Assembly: GCA_029582165.1 (NCBI GenBank)
Contig: CM055880.1
Location: 2,666,001-2,730,000, forward strand
Direction of reading: 5' to 3'
DNA length: 64,000 nucleotides
DNA from: Portulaca oleracea
Lineage: Eukaryota > Streptophyta > Magnoliopsida > Caryophyllales > Portulacaceae
The position numbers were made by a program, and so were the translations under genes. Each line of letters begins with the position of its first letter. Position 1 is the stretch's first letter. Below the pieces are notes generated by a model. The model made no database searches, had not been told where the DNA came from, and saw only the letters and a list, made by a program, of their open reading frames with translations. Shown piece after piece: positions 1 to 11,449 of this stretch.

Positions 1-82
1 AATTGGCAGGGCATTTGCTCAACATTCGGATGAACTCCTTAAAATGCTTGGTTTCGGTTTCTGGACGCAGTTTTGCGGTTAA
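1..82 (+). CDS. 3' end of an unidentified gene (partial)
   Basis: Reading from base 2, the frame is open for 26 codons and ends at a TAA at 80-82. The tail is LLKMLGFGFWTQFCG. The composition looks more protein-like than the AT-rich DNA that follows, and the next several hundred bases resemble a 3' UTR. The gene starts outside the window, so the family cannot be named. It could be a chance frame; the call rests only on residue make-up and position. Confidence 0.35.
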   Translation, partial: IGRAFAQHSDELLKMLGFGFWTQFCG

Positions 83-1865
83 ACTTACCACGTAGCTTGA
101 GCTCTTTTGCGCAAAAGAATTTATATACATTGCACAACTCTTCTGTTTTAGAGAGTTGAGATGGTATAAAATCATGCTTGAGCTGTTTACTGTTTGGTTT
201 TTGTCATTGTTGGGGTAAATATGTTTCGTTCAGTATAGCCTCGCGGCTGTTGAATGTCTAAGCTTCAAAATATAGTGTGGGATCTTTTTTACTTGTGTCG
301 TTCCAATTTTATCGGATTTTTTTCCTGTCAGGTGAAAAGCTTCATTGAGTATTTGTGGTGGTGTGTCATGATGTATGGCCTAAGCCTAGTACCATCAAAT
401 AAAGCTTGGCATGTCGTGTGTATTTCTAATTTTCATTCTCGTATCATGTTAGGTAGTGAATTAAGATTCAAGTTACCAATAACTTCTCTCAATTTTTCAT
501 TTGTGTTGAGAAGGTGTTTAGAATTGTTTCTTGACATTATTAATTTCTCGACATATGTAATATTCTATTATATAAAAATATTTTTATTAAATTTATAATG
601 AAAAATATTATCATAAGAATATAGACTTTATTCGTTTTCATAGTTTCATACTACACATTGCCATAATTTGCCATACTAACTAAAAAATTGTTATACAATA
701 TTTTACTAATCACTACTTTTTCTCTTATCACTTTTCGCATCTACTTCTCACACTATCTGTTCACCAACTACATCAATCACACTTTACATTAATTTTATGA
801 TGCCATGCCACACATTCATTACTATTATCCACACTCTACCATTCACACAAAAAAGCAGGGGCATAATGTTGTAATTTTTTGATAAAATATGTCGTAGAAA
901 ACTTTTTGTTGAAGAGAATATTGGAGACCATTAATATGAAATAGAGGGAATAATGGGGAAGTGTACCACCCTCTTTAAGTTTTCTAATTTAATGGTAAGA
1001 TTGTTAGATGAGATTTTCTACATTTTGTGTGGTCATGTAGGCGTGATTTTGACTTCATTCGGATCAACTCAAGATTAGGATGAGGGTTTGTTCATTCGCT
1101 TAGAACAAGAAATGGAAGTACACTACTAGTAGTGGGGCAGGTAATGGTACTATGCTATTCATAGAATTATTAGTGAATTAGCCCCCATATTATGTTTAAG
1201 ATATTTTTCATAATAAATTCCCTTCCACCCAGAATTTCTCAACAAAAAGCTCACATAAATTCACTTCCAGTACAGTACAACAACTCTCACAAGCAGCGCC
1301 TTGGGTCCCGTTAAAGTTGGGTTTGACAATAAAAAATTGGACGAGAAATTCATATTCGGATTCGGTTTTATTTTGGATCAGACAACTTAACGAAGCTAAA
1401 ACTGGATTCGCATAATAAAAAAAAGGGAAAATTTTAAAATATTCGGTCAATATTACTAAACGAAAAATTCAGATATACTGAATAGGACAAAATTTTGCTA
1501 CCTCTATTCACAGGTAACAAAATAAGTCAATAACTTCATGCAATGGTAAAAACAAAACCCAATAATATACTGATCATAACAAAATCAAACGAAATCATCA
1601 AGTTTGAGTAATTGCATTCAATTTCATTTAAAGCAGTCATATGATACGTACCAAAGTTCAGAATCAACCTATGAAACCTTAAATTGCCCTAAAATGTGCA
1701 ATTTGTAGCAGGAAGATTTCAGATTTCCCTCCCCCCACCAACAACATTGTTGTGATACATGAATATGTACTATACACCCACATAGATCCCTATGTAATCA
1801 CAACCACATAGACCCTAATTCATTTTCCGATCACATAAACCCTAATTTCAAATTTCCCCCCAATT
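83..1865. other. Intergenic, 3' UTR-like then AT-rich
   Basis: No convincing gene. The first 500 bases are T-rich and could be the 3' UTR of the left-edge gene. Around 650-860 there is a stretch of short CAC/CCA-rich words resembling the inside of the MITEs found elsewhere in the window, but I cannot define its ends. The last 150 bases are probably the 3' UTR of the minus-strand TLC gene. The 114-codon frame at 254-598 looks like chance. Confidence 0.5.
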
Positions 1866-2651
1866 CTACTCCAATTTCTCCCCCAATCCCTTACTCTTTT
1901 CCCTGATCAAATCGACCCACAAATTCCAAACCCACAAAATACTCACCGCAATCGCAGTCGCAACGACACCGATCCACGACGCCCAAATCCACCTCGGAAT
2001 CATCCCTTCCGCTCCTCCATTGATGTAAAACCTCGCCATCTGAAACACAAACATCGGCCCCACAAACCCTCGTACGACGCTGTACAGCACATAGAACGGC
2101 GGCGACAGGACGGCGTACACCCTGGCGGCAAACTCGCTCTCGAACCGCCGCATTCCGGCGAGCGTCCAGACGTTCTGGAGAAGGCTGGTGACCTCCGCGA
2201 GGACGAGGAGGACGAGGATGGCAGCGGCGCCGTGCGCGACGGCGTAGCGGCAGGTGAGGAAGACGAAGAGGGTGGCGATGTGGTGGCCGATGAAGAGGAC
2301 GTCGCCGGGAAAGAATACGAGGTAGTGGATGAGATCGGCGGTGAAGTATGCGATGCTGTATTCGAGCACGGTGTTTTGGAAGGCGGTGTTCGCGGCGGCG
2401 AAGGAGGTGGCGGGAGGGTGGTTGCGGAGGGAGAGGGCGGCGAGTGCGGCGGCGGGAGTGCCGTGGAAGAGGGAGATGAAGCAGCTGGAAGCTTCTGGAC
2501 GGAGCTTGGGCGGCCATGATTTGAAGACGAGGAAGAAGGAGAAGAGGTAGAGAGAGGCGAAGAAGGTGAAGAAGATGAAGAATGGCGGGATTGGGAGCGG
2601 GAGTGGGTTGATTCGGAGCTCCATGTTTCGGAATTCGATCAAACTTCCCAT
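1866..2651 (-). CDS. TLC domain-containing membrane protein (At5g14285-like)
   Basis: A single-exon frame of 261 codons. The protein is very hydrophobic, with about six or seven membrane segments, at roughly residues 22-43, 58-76, 98-115, 118-135, 141-160, 184-205 and 222-245. Seen directly: a RPEASSCFISLFHG segment near 51-64 and IGHHIATL at 121-128, the paired histidines typical of the TRAM-LAG1-CLN8 (TLC) fold. Length and order match plant TLC proteins of the At5g14285 type. Their biochemical role is not established; other TLC members act in ceramide synthesis or lipid sensing, which is only suggestive here. The first ATG is at 2651. A second in-frame ATG at codon 10 (MELRINPL) gives an N-terminus closer to the homologues I recall and may be the true start. 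The coding DNA is much richer in G+C than its flanks, and no intron is needed. Confidence 0.85.
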   Translation of the reverse strand: MGSLIEFRNMELRINPLPLPIPPFFIFFTFFASLYLFSFFLVFKSWPPKLRPEASSCFISLFHGTPAAALAALSLRNHPPATSFAAANTAFQNTVLEYSIAYFTADLIHYLVFFPGDVLFIGHHIATLFVFLTCRYAVAHGAAAILVLLVLAEVTSLLQNVWTLAGMRRFESEFAARVYAVLSPPFYVLYSVVRGFVGPMFVFQMARFYINGGAEGMIPRWIWASWIGVVATAIAVSILWVWNLWVDLIREKSKGLGEKLE

Positions 2652-4086
2652 GATTTTGGGGTTTTGGATTGGATTGAAGAACTGGGAATGGGGGAAATTA
2701 GGGTTAGAGATGGAATTAGGGATTGATTGAAGGGGTTTTTAGGTTTAGGTTTAGAATTTGGGGAAAACGTGGGAGAAAAGGAGAAAGAGACACAGAATGA
2801 AAGAAAACAAAACAAATGGAGTGAGAATGTGATTTGTGAGGGGTGTTAGGCCAGAAAAATTAATGATTGATTGATTGATTTCTAAATTTCTTCCCCAGTT
2901 TGTGTTTCTTTCCAGAGTGTGTCTGTTGCTTCTGGGTTTATACCTACACACATCACCCATTTGTTCAATTGTTCTACATTAATATGATCTTACTTAAAAT
3001 ATCCGAATTATTCGACTTGAAAAAAATTAGGTTTAGATTTTAGATTTTTCGTACGAATTTTGATATTGACATAACCAACTAAATATTTTGGATATAAAAT
3101 TTCTTCTTTTTCCTAATTTCCCGAGAGAGTTTTTTTTATGAAGTGTTTAGTTGAGAGACTTTCTTAGAATTTTTTTTTTCTCAAATTGAACAAAGTTTCC
3201 CATGGGAGGGGTTGGAAATTTTTTCTGAAAAAGAATACATTACAACGTCTGATTTATATTTATAAATATGAGAAAGTTTGTTTAAAATGTCCAAACTATC
3301 TTTATTTATATAATTTACATAGTAGTTTCATGGGCATTTTGAGAAAATAAATTATAATAATTTACTTTCCCATTTGAAAGCAAAAAACTTTCACAAATTG
3401 ATCAAAGTTTATAGTATATAAGTACTAGTAACCTTCAAAATAATTAAGCATACACTGATACTAATTTCAATACATTTACATTTAGTTTTTTTAAATAATT
3501 TCGGTAAAATTCAAAATGATTATTAACCATTTTGAATCATAACACTGCAAATAATAATTGTGTCATTGTGTGTTATTATCTCCCCAAAAAAAGCGTGTTA
3601 CTTCTCATCTAATGGGCCAGGCAATTTTCCCGGCCCTATTGTTGGACTATATAACACATCAGAAAAGAAAAAACAGTTTTGGGCCTGATCACATCAGCCT
3701 TCTAAAGCTCATGGCCCATTTCATTACATTTAGATAGCCTCTAACAGCATATTTTACTTCTTTGGAGCATTTAAATACAAAAATGTAAATACACACAATC
3801 CTAAGTTCCTAACTATATCAATGGAAAGCTTCTTAATTGTAAGAAATCTTACAACTGTGACAAATTACAATGTCTTTTTTTTTTTTTGTAATTATTCCTT
3901 ATTATAAACAAGATTGTTAAAATTGGGATCCTAACTCCAAACTATGGGGAAGTTATGATCAAAATTAAGCCCATGTAGGATCATGGATCGTGTGTAAATA
4001 GTAGAATCGTATCGACGATTTTGAACCATAAAATCGTAGGATCGTAAATCAGGATCGAGATTTTAATAACTATGATTATAAATCTA

Positions 4087-4250
4087 GAGAGTATTTGGTT
4101 GGTCTGAAGAAATAATCAAATTTCCCAGAGGCCCACAATTTTCTACCGAAGGGTAAGAAAAATTTTTACCGATGATATTTTTCCTATGAAAAACCTCCAA
4201 TAAAAACTTTTTCCCAATTTCTTTTTCCTAAAATCCTAACCAAACACTCT
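4087..4250. mobile_element. Small MITE-like element
   Basis: About 164 bp with terminal inverted repeats: AGAGTATTTGGTTGG on the left and CCTAACCAAACACTCT on the right. There is no coding capacity. The TTTGGTTAGG-type terminus is common in plant non-autonomous DNA transposons (Harbinger or hAT groups); the superfamily is not assigned because no clear target duplication is visible. Confidence 0.5.
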
Positions 4251-4973
4251 AAAAAAGACCGGAAAGACATGGAAATACTCAAATAAGCATGCTGCCGATT
4301 TCTATAATGGTGCTTTTAATTCCCAAACTTTCCCGTGAAAATTAATTTATTTTTATAAGTTTACAAAGTTTCCACATGTTTGGTTCTGACAAATACATGG
4401 AAGAGTTTTATTGTAGGCCCCATTATTTTACTCTCAAATTCAGTAAATATTTTCCCAAGGGGACCTAAATAAATTAAACTATTTTCTAGTAAGTCTTTCT
4501 AAAAAAATTACCAAATACACTTTGGCACATTCGAATGCTACTGCTAGTTGGTGAAAGGGTGCTCTCTAGGAAGCTCACATAACATATATTTTAATTTTAT
4601 TCAAATTTAATTTTTCTTCACATAATTCTCATGCATGAACCCTAAAAAACAATTATGTTCAAATAGGGCAGCCACATACTCGTTCAACTTCAACCTTGCA
4701 TATTTTTAAAAATTTAGTTCTGCATTTTGTTATACACAGTACTTCAATCAATTATTTAATTATTAGTATTATTAATTAATTAATTGATTGATTAATAGTA
4801 GCTAGTTGTGTACCCTCCAACCATACATCATCATTCACAGCTTGTATATGCTACCTACAAGACACCTGGTCTAACCATAGATTCTACTCCCTATTTTAAT
4901 TTGGATTTTGGGTATTTAAGAAAAGTTCAACCTTAATTATCTATCATTTAAAACATATTACAAGAGTCATAGC

Positions 4974-5833
4974 AATAAAAGGAGTCATAACAATATTAGA
5001 ATTCATATTTATGATGTATCCAAGAAAGTTAGAATTGAGATTTAGGATTCATTGGCTAGTTAAGATCAGAATAAACTCATGTGGTATAATGGATCGAAAT
5101 GTAGATTGTAGAATTGCATTAAAAATATGGTGATTATAAAATTGTATGATCGTAGATCCGGATCGGCATTTGAATAATTATGGATGTATCATGAGTGAGA
5201 CAGGGAGTTGTTCTCTTATCTGTCTAGGAGTCTTTAGCTTGGCTATCGAGCCTCACTTGTATAAATACAAATCAAAAGATGATCAGAAGATGGCAAGGAG
5301 AAAATTTTATTTATTTAAGATCAATATCTCTTCAACTGTTCCATTCTTATTGACTTATTGTTTTTATCTTTCTTTTGGTATCAGAGTCTAGGTCATTGTG
5401 AGAAAAATCAAACATGAGCACTAAGTTCATCATTGACAATACTTCTCGGTACTATGTCCTCCTTCCGAGGGATCAGGAGCTATAATCATAGCGGTGATGG
5501 AGCTATAATCACAACAGTGATTTTTTTGACGGAAAAAACTACGGCCTTTGGGAAAAGGCGATGCACACAACCCTCAACGAATGAACAAGCTTGGTTTTGT
5601 CGGTTGAACATTCATCCTCTTGGGTGTTGAATATAATCAGTGAAAAATTGATCTCGATTGAATAAATTTTCTCCTTGCCCTCTTATGATCATGTTCTGAT
5701 TTGAATTTATACAGGTGAGACTTGATAGTCAAATTAAAGACTCCCCGAAAGACAAGAGACCAATTCCTAGCTAATCTTACTTAAGATACATCACAAATAT
5801 GAATTAATCTAATATTGCTATGACTCCTTTTAA
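4974..5833 (+). mobile_element. Degenerate Ty1/Copia fragment inside an inverted repeat
   Basis: At about 5371 lies TGGTATCAGAGTC, a typical initiator-Met tRNA primer-binding site of plant Copia elements. It is followed at 5414 by an ATG and, near 5520-5585, by a broken gag-like frame. The readable core FDGKNYGLWEKAMHTTLNE matches the start of Copia gag polyproteins; it is followed by a stop and needs frame changes to join the upstream part. The region is bracketed by near-identical inverted arms of about 45 bp (4974-5020 and 5784-5833), both containing GGAGTCATA-CAATATTAGA words. No pol or intact LTR pair is present, so this is a dead fragment. Confidence 0.6.
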
Positions 5834-7165
5834 TTTATTACCTATGATTCCGGTTAATACTATCATTAGATTTATAATGAAAATTAAAATCATTACATTT
5901 ATAAATGAAAAAATAATACTATTATAAAAATATAATTAAAGAAGATATTAAAAATTCTATAATATTTATTACGTAATAATTAATTTAAAAACTCTTGGTT
6001 TTGACATGAATTGATTGGTGCTTTGCAGATCGTGTTCAAATTGCTACTGTAATTACCAAAATCAAACTAATCACTAACACTAGTCACACGTGTTTATTCT
6101 AATTGTAAGGACAAGTTATGCCTAGCATGCCTTCATTATTTTATTGGATAACCCCTTAAAATAAATAAATATATAAATAAACAAAATAAATAAATAAATA
6201 AATAAATAAATAAAAGAGTCATCAACTTGAAGTTGTTTTTACAGCTTGGTACAAAGCCATCATAGGGACCAATGGGAAAGTGAACAATATGCTAAATGCA
6301 GCTGTAGCATCAATTATTTTATGTGAATATTCTTTCAAAAATAATTTATTGCCAATCATTTTTGCAACTATAATAATCCATCAAAGATATAGAAATCAAA
6401 TTGTAACATATATGTATATGATGTCATGATTGCATCATATTTGATTTTTTGATAGAATATATAGTAATATTATTAATGGGTAAATTTAAATTTAATCATT
6501 CTTTTTCCCAACAGAAGGAAAAAGAAATTATTTGCTAGAGATTTAAAACTTTTCTATCTCGTATAAGATTGCTTAGCTCAATAAAAAAATTATGATTGTA
6601 AAAGTACCATATAAATTCGAAATACATGAAAAATAAAAAAAATGTTGATTTTAATTAAGCTCAATGTAAGTCTAATTAATATAGAGTTTGGAAATTAGTC
6701 TGATCATGAGTTTGCAAATTAATCTCATAATGTCTTTAATAAACGATGATAATCTTACGGTACTGTAATATTTATTTAAAGAACATATTATTTATTTAAT
6801 CATAATGATAATTTATATATATGTTCATTGTTACTAATTAATTAATCAGTGTGATAATCTATAACTAATTAATATTAATGAGTACTAATCACCCATCATT
6901 AAATTAATGATTATCAATACTAATCAACTATAAATTATTATGGCTATACATTTAAAAGAAAATCCCTAATTTGCAAACCTGTTTTGATTGTTTGATTGAA
7001 TCCAAATTGAAGTATTGGTGCTTAACTTGTTTATGCTAGTACTCAAAACTTGAATTTGTCTGATCAAATTTTTAGAATAACAGTTTTAAAAATCTTACTC
7101 ATATTCATTGTAACGAATACTCGATATTTGATGCTTGTACACCGTATTAGGAAAATATTGTATTA

Positions 7166-7370
7166 CTAATTCCGTTTCATATTAATTGTCCGAAACGTCA
7201 TATTTAACTAAATATTTCTTATAATTTATTTTATCAAAAAGATTATAAGATTATATTTTTATGATAATATTTTTTATTGTGAATTTAATAATAGTACTTT
7301 CGTTATTAGAACATTATATACATTAAGAAATTAATAAATTACCGGACAATTAATATGGAACGGAGAGAGT
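7166..7370. mobile_element. Stowaway-type MITE
   Basis: Terminal inverted repeats TCCGTTTCATATTAATTGTC and GACAATTAATATGGAACGGA flank about 200 bp of AT-rich DNA. The CTCCGTTCC-type end is the signature of plant Stowaway (Tc1/mariner) MITEs. Boundaries are approximate because the outer bases are degraded. Confidence 0.65.
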
Positions 7371-7844
7371 GTTCAAGTCAAAATTTTTGGTCTTTCTCCC
7401 CCTTTGATAATTGCAATATTAATTTTATTTGAACAAAGTTTATTATATAAAATTTGATTGGCAACTTCGTGAATTTCGTCTCCACGCGGCATATCTTTTT
7501 ATTTTATGTTAGTTTCTTTAGTGACGGCATTTTAATCTAATTAAACATTAAACAACAAATTTTGATAGTAATAACTAAAAAAATAGTATTAAATTTAATT
7601 TGGTGGTTGGGGTTACACTTGGCATTATGCTAATGGACATACTAGCATTCAACTACTAAGAATCTTTAAACAGATTGTCTATGTCTATATCAAGCTACTA
7701 CTATATGGTTTAATTTATGTTTAAGGCCTTAATCACCCCTTAACAAAATGACATGTTTTCTCATATTTTGGTGCAACTTGTGAGTCAATTTTGTATTATG
7801 GTTGTATTTGGGGAGCAATTTCGGACGGTGTGTTTTCATATTAA

Positions 7845-8155
7845 GACCCTGTTTGGTAATCACTTGGTAGTTGGTAGCTGTTAGCTGATAGATGTTTGGA
7901 TTAACTGTTTGACTTTAGCTGTTTCTGTTAGCTGATTACAGGAAAAGTGTTTGGTAAAGTAGTTTTTTGTGAAAAACTACCTCAAAAGGCTTCATTAAGT
8001 AGCTTTTTGAAAATTAGCTTATTGGGTCCAAAAAGCTAATATAAAAAGTTACTTACCAAATACCTCAAGTGATTTTTTTTAACTTAGCCAAAAAGCTAAA
8101 AGTTATCAAAAAAAGACTAAAAGTACCAAAAAAGTTAGATAGCCAAACACCCCAT
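7845..8155. mobile_element. MITE with GACCCTGTTTGG ends
   Basis: Begins GACCCTGTTTGGTAATCACT and ends near AGATAGCCAAACACCCCAT, so the ends form an inverted repeat. The interior is full of AGCTGTTAGCTG and AAAAAGCTA words. A related copy in the other orientation lies at about 50660-50925. It is probably a hAT- or Harbinger-derived MITE. The 87-codon frame at 8069 reads out of it and is not a gene. Confidence 0.55.
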
Positions 8156-8230
8156 AGGACAAATTTCATTGTGAGACGACATTTTTTATCAAATGTTGAC
8201 AACTTCTCTCTTTTTCTTAACAAGGATAAT

Positions 8231-8484
8231 GCCCCGTTCTTTTATGCGGTGCGATGTGGTGTGGTGGAATTTGAAAAAGTGTGGCGGATAGTGATGAGTT
8301 GTGGTGGGAGTTGTGATAGGTGTGGTAGGTGATGAGAAAGAATGTAAAATGTATAAGAGAAAAGTGAAGAGAGAGAAAAGTAAAAAGATATTTTGGTAAT
8401 GATTGTGGTAAAGTGCGGTGGAGTGTGGTAGAATATTGAGTAGTGCGGTACCGCACCGCAAGTTTCCACATAAAAGAACGGGCC
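8231..8484. mobile_element. MITE of the GTTCTTTTATGCGG family, copy 1
   Basis: Left end GCCCCGTTCTTTTATGCGGT; right end ACATAAAAGAACGGGC, an inverted repeat of about 16-20 bp. The interior is purine/GTGG-rich and codes for nothing; four overlapping frames here are by-products. The flanks TAA and TTA are compatible with a 3-bp TWA target, but they are not an exact direct repeat. Confidence 0.65.
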
Positions 8485-8499
8485 CTTAGCTGGGGTTTA

Positions 8500-8645
8500 C
8501 ATGTTTTTAGAATGGTAGAATTAAGTTAAGTAAAATTGGTAAGAAAAAGAAAGGTAAGGAGATGATATTAGTTTGAGTGCTTTTATGAATTCGGATAAGG
8601 TAAGGAAATGATATGATAACCTTAACTATCATTCTAAAGAACATG
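8500..8645. mobile_element. Small foldback/MITE-like element
   Basis: CATGTTTTTAGAATGGTAG (8500-8518) is matched in inverted orientation by CTATCATTCTAAAGAACATG (8626-8645), enclosing about 107 bp of GGTAAGG-rich DNA. It sits just 15 bases after the preceding MITE. No target duplication was identified. Confidence 0.45.
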
Positions 8646-8949
8646 GAAGGAGTGGGAAAGTCTAAACCCAAGTCCGAGGGCTCAATTTATGGTCTTATAT
8701 ATATCTTCACAAAATGATATTTATAAGTTATGAAAATTGATCTCATAACCTCCAACATGAAAGTCACTATGATATCATTGAAATACTGACTCATGGTAAC
8801 ATTGGCAATTTATTTTGTTCAACTTATTGTAAACACGTATAATTAATATTTAACATTGATTAGTATCGATCAATATTTATCAACACTTATTAATACCATC
8901 ACTTCATTAGTACCTAACTATATTTCAAGTTACATTGTTAATCCAATCA

Positions 8950-9147
8950 GGCCCTGTTCTTTTATGCGGTATTTTGCGGAATGTTGTGGTGAGGTGTGGT
9001 GAAATTGTGGTGGGTGTGGTGGAATTGTGGTGGGTTATTGGAATTGTGAGAGAGAAAATAATGATTTACGGTAAAATGTGATGGGTTGTGGCAAATTGCG
9101 GTAGGCTGTGACACCGCATTTTACCAATCGCAGAAAAGAACGGGGCC
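8950..9147. mobile_element. MITE of the GTTCTTTTATGCGG family, copy 2
   Basis: Left end GGCCCTGTTCTTTTATGCGG; right end CGCAGAAAAGAACGGGGCC. Both sides are flanked by TCA (8947-8949 and 9148-9150), a clean 3-bp target duplication. This is the best-defined member of the family and sets its boundaries. Short inverted repeats plus a 3-bp duplication point to PIF/Harbinger (Tourist-like) mobilisation, although that group usually prefers TWA. Confidence 0.7.
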
Positions 9148-10001
9148 TCAATATTGGTATATGTAAGTACTGAAATTGAAAAGAACAAACTCTCAATACT
9201 ACAAGTCTACAATGATGCTTTAAATGGATGGGAAGAGATACAGGACTATCCTTCATTCTCAAAATAACTAACTTTTGGTATAAATTACTATACATTTTTT
9301 AAAAAATTGGATACAAAATCGGCCTGCCCACTGGTCTATTATTTCAAGAGTAGCCATCAGTAAATTTAACAAGTTGGTATCTAATTGTTTCTAATAAATA
9401 TAACTCGTCAACCTCATACTTTTTATTAACATGAAATATTTTACTTTCACCAATAACTAACCTTAGCGAGAAGCACAGAAGATCGGGGTAATTATCGCTT
9501 ATCACCTACCCATCGCTTTTTTGGTAATATTAGTTACTATACAGTAAATGAAGTAAGTTGAATTTTCTTGCTACGACTTATGACTGACATAAACTATAGA
9601 ATATTAAACCTAATCTATAACTCATGTTTACAATTATGTCTAACTTTGCCCTGTTTCAGCATCCTACACAATATCTTTATCTTTCTTTAAATTATAACTT
9701 GTTATTTGCTATCGACGCAATATTGTTGTCGACCTTTCAGCGTGTTCAGACTTTGAATAACAATAATAAAAAATATATATATAACGCGAGAGTTACAAAT
9801 ATTAAACCGCGTATAGCTAAGCAAGCCCATAAATTAAACACGGTCACAGTAAATATTTCAACATAATAATAACCCATCTTAAAACGGCAGAATCCCAACT
9901 AAACACATTAACTAACCACTCACCAACACATTAACACAAAGATTACTTCCACTAATTAATCCTTTTTCCCTCCACCTTGCCCCCGTAAAAAATGACTGGT
10001 A

Positions 10002-10251
10002 CTACCTCCGTCTCAAATTGTTTGTCCATCTACCTAACTCCATTGTCCCAAAATGTCTGTCCATTTTATAATTCCAATTATTGTAATTCCTATTACACCC
10101 CTAATAAATACTATTTTGTTTCTTTTTTATTTTTCTTTACATGAGAAAAGTAAGGACAATTTTGGTACATTACACATTTTTCACCCCATTTCCCATAACC
10201 GTTGGACTTTTAAATATAGTTGAACGGACAAACAATATGGGACGGAGGTAG
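10002..10251. mobile_element. Stowaway-type MITE (subfamily A)
   Basis: Ends CTACCTCCGTCTCAAATTGT and ACAATATGGGACGGAGGTAG, flanked by TA on both sides. It closely resembles the element at 17558-17813 over nearly its whole length, including the ATTCCTATTA-ACCCCTAATAAATACT stretch, so the two are recent relatives. Confidence 0.75.
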
Positions 10252-10289
10252 TACAATTTTTCCAGTTTTTTTTTTCATGTTTGTAGTGT

Positions 10290-10735
10290 CAAATCTGAAA
10301 TACCTGGTATCCAATTCGGAAAAATTGAGTATGATTATAGATTTTTCATCTGAATTTTGATACTGACCGAATATCCGAACATTAAATTTGCACCTTTTCT
10401 ATTGTCTGAATCTGGTTTCGACCCGAATTTAGTTTCTTACGACAGGCCCGAAATAAAATCGGGTCTTAACATGAATTTTTCGTCAGAATTTTGACAATGT
10501 CTTAAATTAATCCGACCCAAATTTACCCAGACCCAAATTGTTTGACCCGTAAAAACTGGGTCTGAACATAGATCTTGTCCGAACTTTGATACAGATCAAA
10601 TTAACCAAATATTCAGACATAAAATTTTACTTTTTTAATTGTTTAATTTCAACCTGAATTTAGTTTTGTTTAAATTATCCAACCCAAATACCGGCCCTAA
10701 CATAAGTTTCTCATCTAAATTTTGATTGGACCATG
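10290..10735. repeat. CCGAATTT-type dispersed repeat, several degenerate units
   Basis: Contains repeated degenerate words: CATCTGAATTTTGATACTGA, CGTCAGAATTTTGACAATGT, TTGTCCGAACTTTGATACAG and CTCATCTAAATTTTGATTGG, alternating with ACCCGAATTTAGTTT and CCGAAATAAAATCGGGTC. The same word set occurs at about 3003-3105 and 42800-43065. No inverted termini, LTRs or coding potential are visible, so the class is unknown. Confidence 0.5.
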
Positions 10736-11250
10736 ATAACTATCTTGACTCAAGATGACTCTTAACCATCTTGAATTGTTCAAATTTCACATTTTTGTAA
10801 CTTTTATTAATATTTTCTTTAATAGTTATATATATTTATCAATTATAATAATATAATACTTATTAGCTAGGTCAAAAAATATAATAATAGCCTAATTTTA
10901 TCAATCATAGTAGAAAATATACATTTTATACATAGTTTTACATTTATGAAATAAATATAAATAAATAATTATTTTTAAATTTTTTATAAGTTGTAGTAAC
11001 CCTAAAAATAATGAAACATATCTTTAGAATGATTTAAATATACTTACATTCTTTATTAGTGATTTAAAAGAAATACAAGATGGTTAAGAACCATCTTGTG
11101 TCAAAATGTTTATCATTTTCGATTTTGATAATATCCAAATTAATCCGACCCAAATTTATCCCTACCCAATTTTTTTTGCTAGCCTACATGTTTGAATCTC
11201 AAAACCTCTCTCCAATTATTCTTTGCCTCCTCCTCTGTTCTACACACTTG

Positions 11251-11260
11251 CTATATAAAT
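11251..11260 (+). promoter_or_regulatory. TATA box of the GATL gene
   Basis: CTATATAAAT lies about 190 bases before the GATL ATG, followed after about 35 bases by a CT-rich stretch typical of a plant transcription start and leader. The leader (about 11285-11449) ends in an AGAAGAAGAAG run just before the ATG. Confidence 0.6.
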
Positions 11261-11449
11261 ACACTTCTGTGGACTCGTCTCCTCTTAGACCACCCCTCTC
11301 TCTCTCTAACTTTCTCTCTCCCCTAACATTTCCTCCCCTCTAATCAACCCCATATTTTTTTGTCCTTTTTTTTATAAAAAAACCATTTATTTTCATCAAA
11401 ATAAACCATAACAGAGCAAAACAGGGGGAAGAAGAAGAAGAAGACAACA

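Larger units (their letters stand above)
2652..11449. other. 8.8-kb intergenic region, repeat-rich
   Basis: No gene found on either strand. The segment nearest the TLC gene (2652-2950) is its promoter and 5' UTR. The rest is AT-rich and carries the MITEs, the Copia fragment and the CCGAATTT-type repeat listed separately. An (AAAT)n run lies at about 6165-6215. The last 250 bases are the GATL promoter and leader. Open frames here coincide with MITEs or AT-rich chance stretches. Confidence 0.6.

Noticed and set aside
254..598. 114-codon plus-strand frame near the left edge
   Set aside because: T-rich, hydrophobic by base composition, likely 3' UTR or spacer of the left-edge gene.
8189..8471. 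Several overlapping 75-90 codon frames
   Set aside because: All lie inside a MITE with defined inverted termini.
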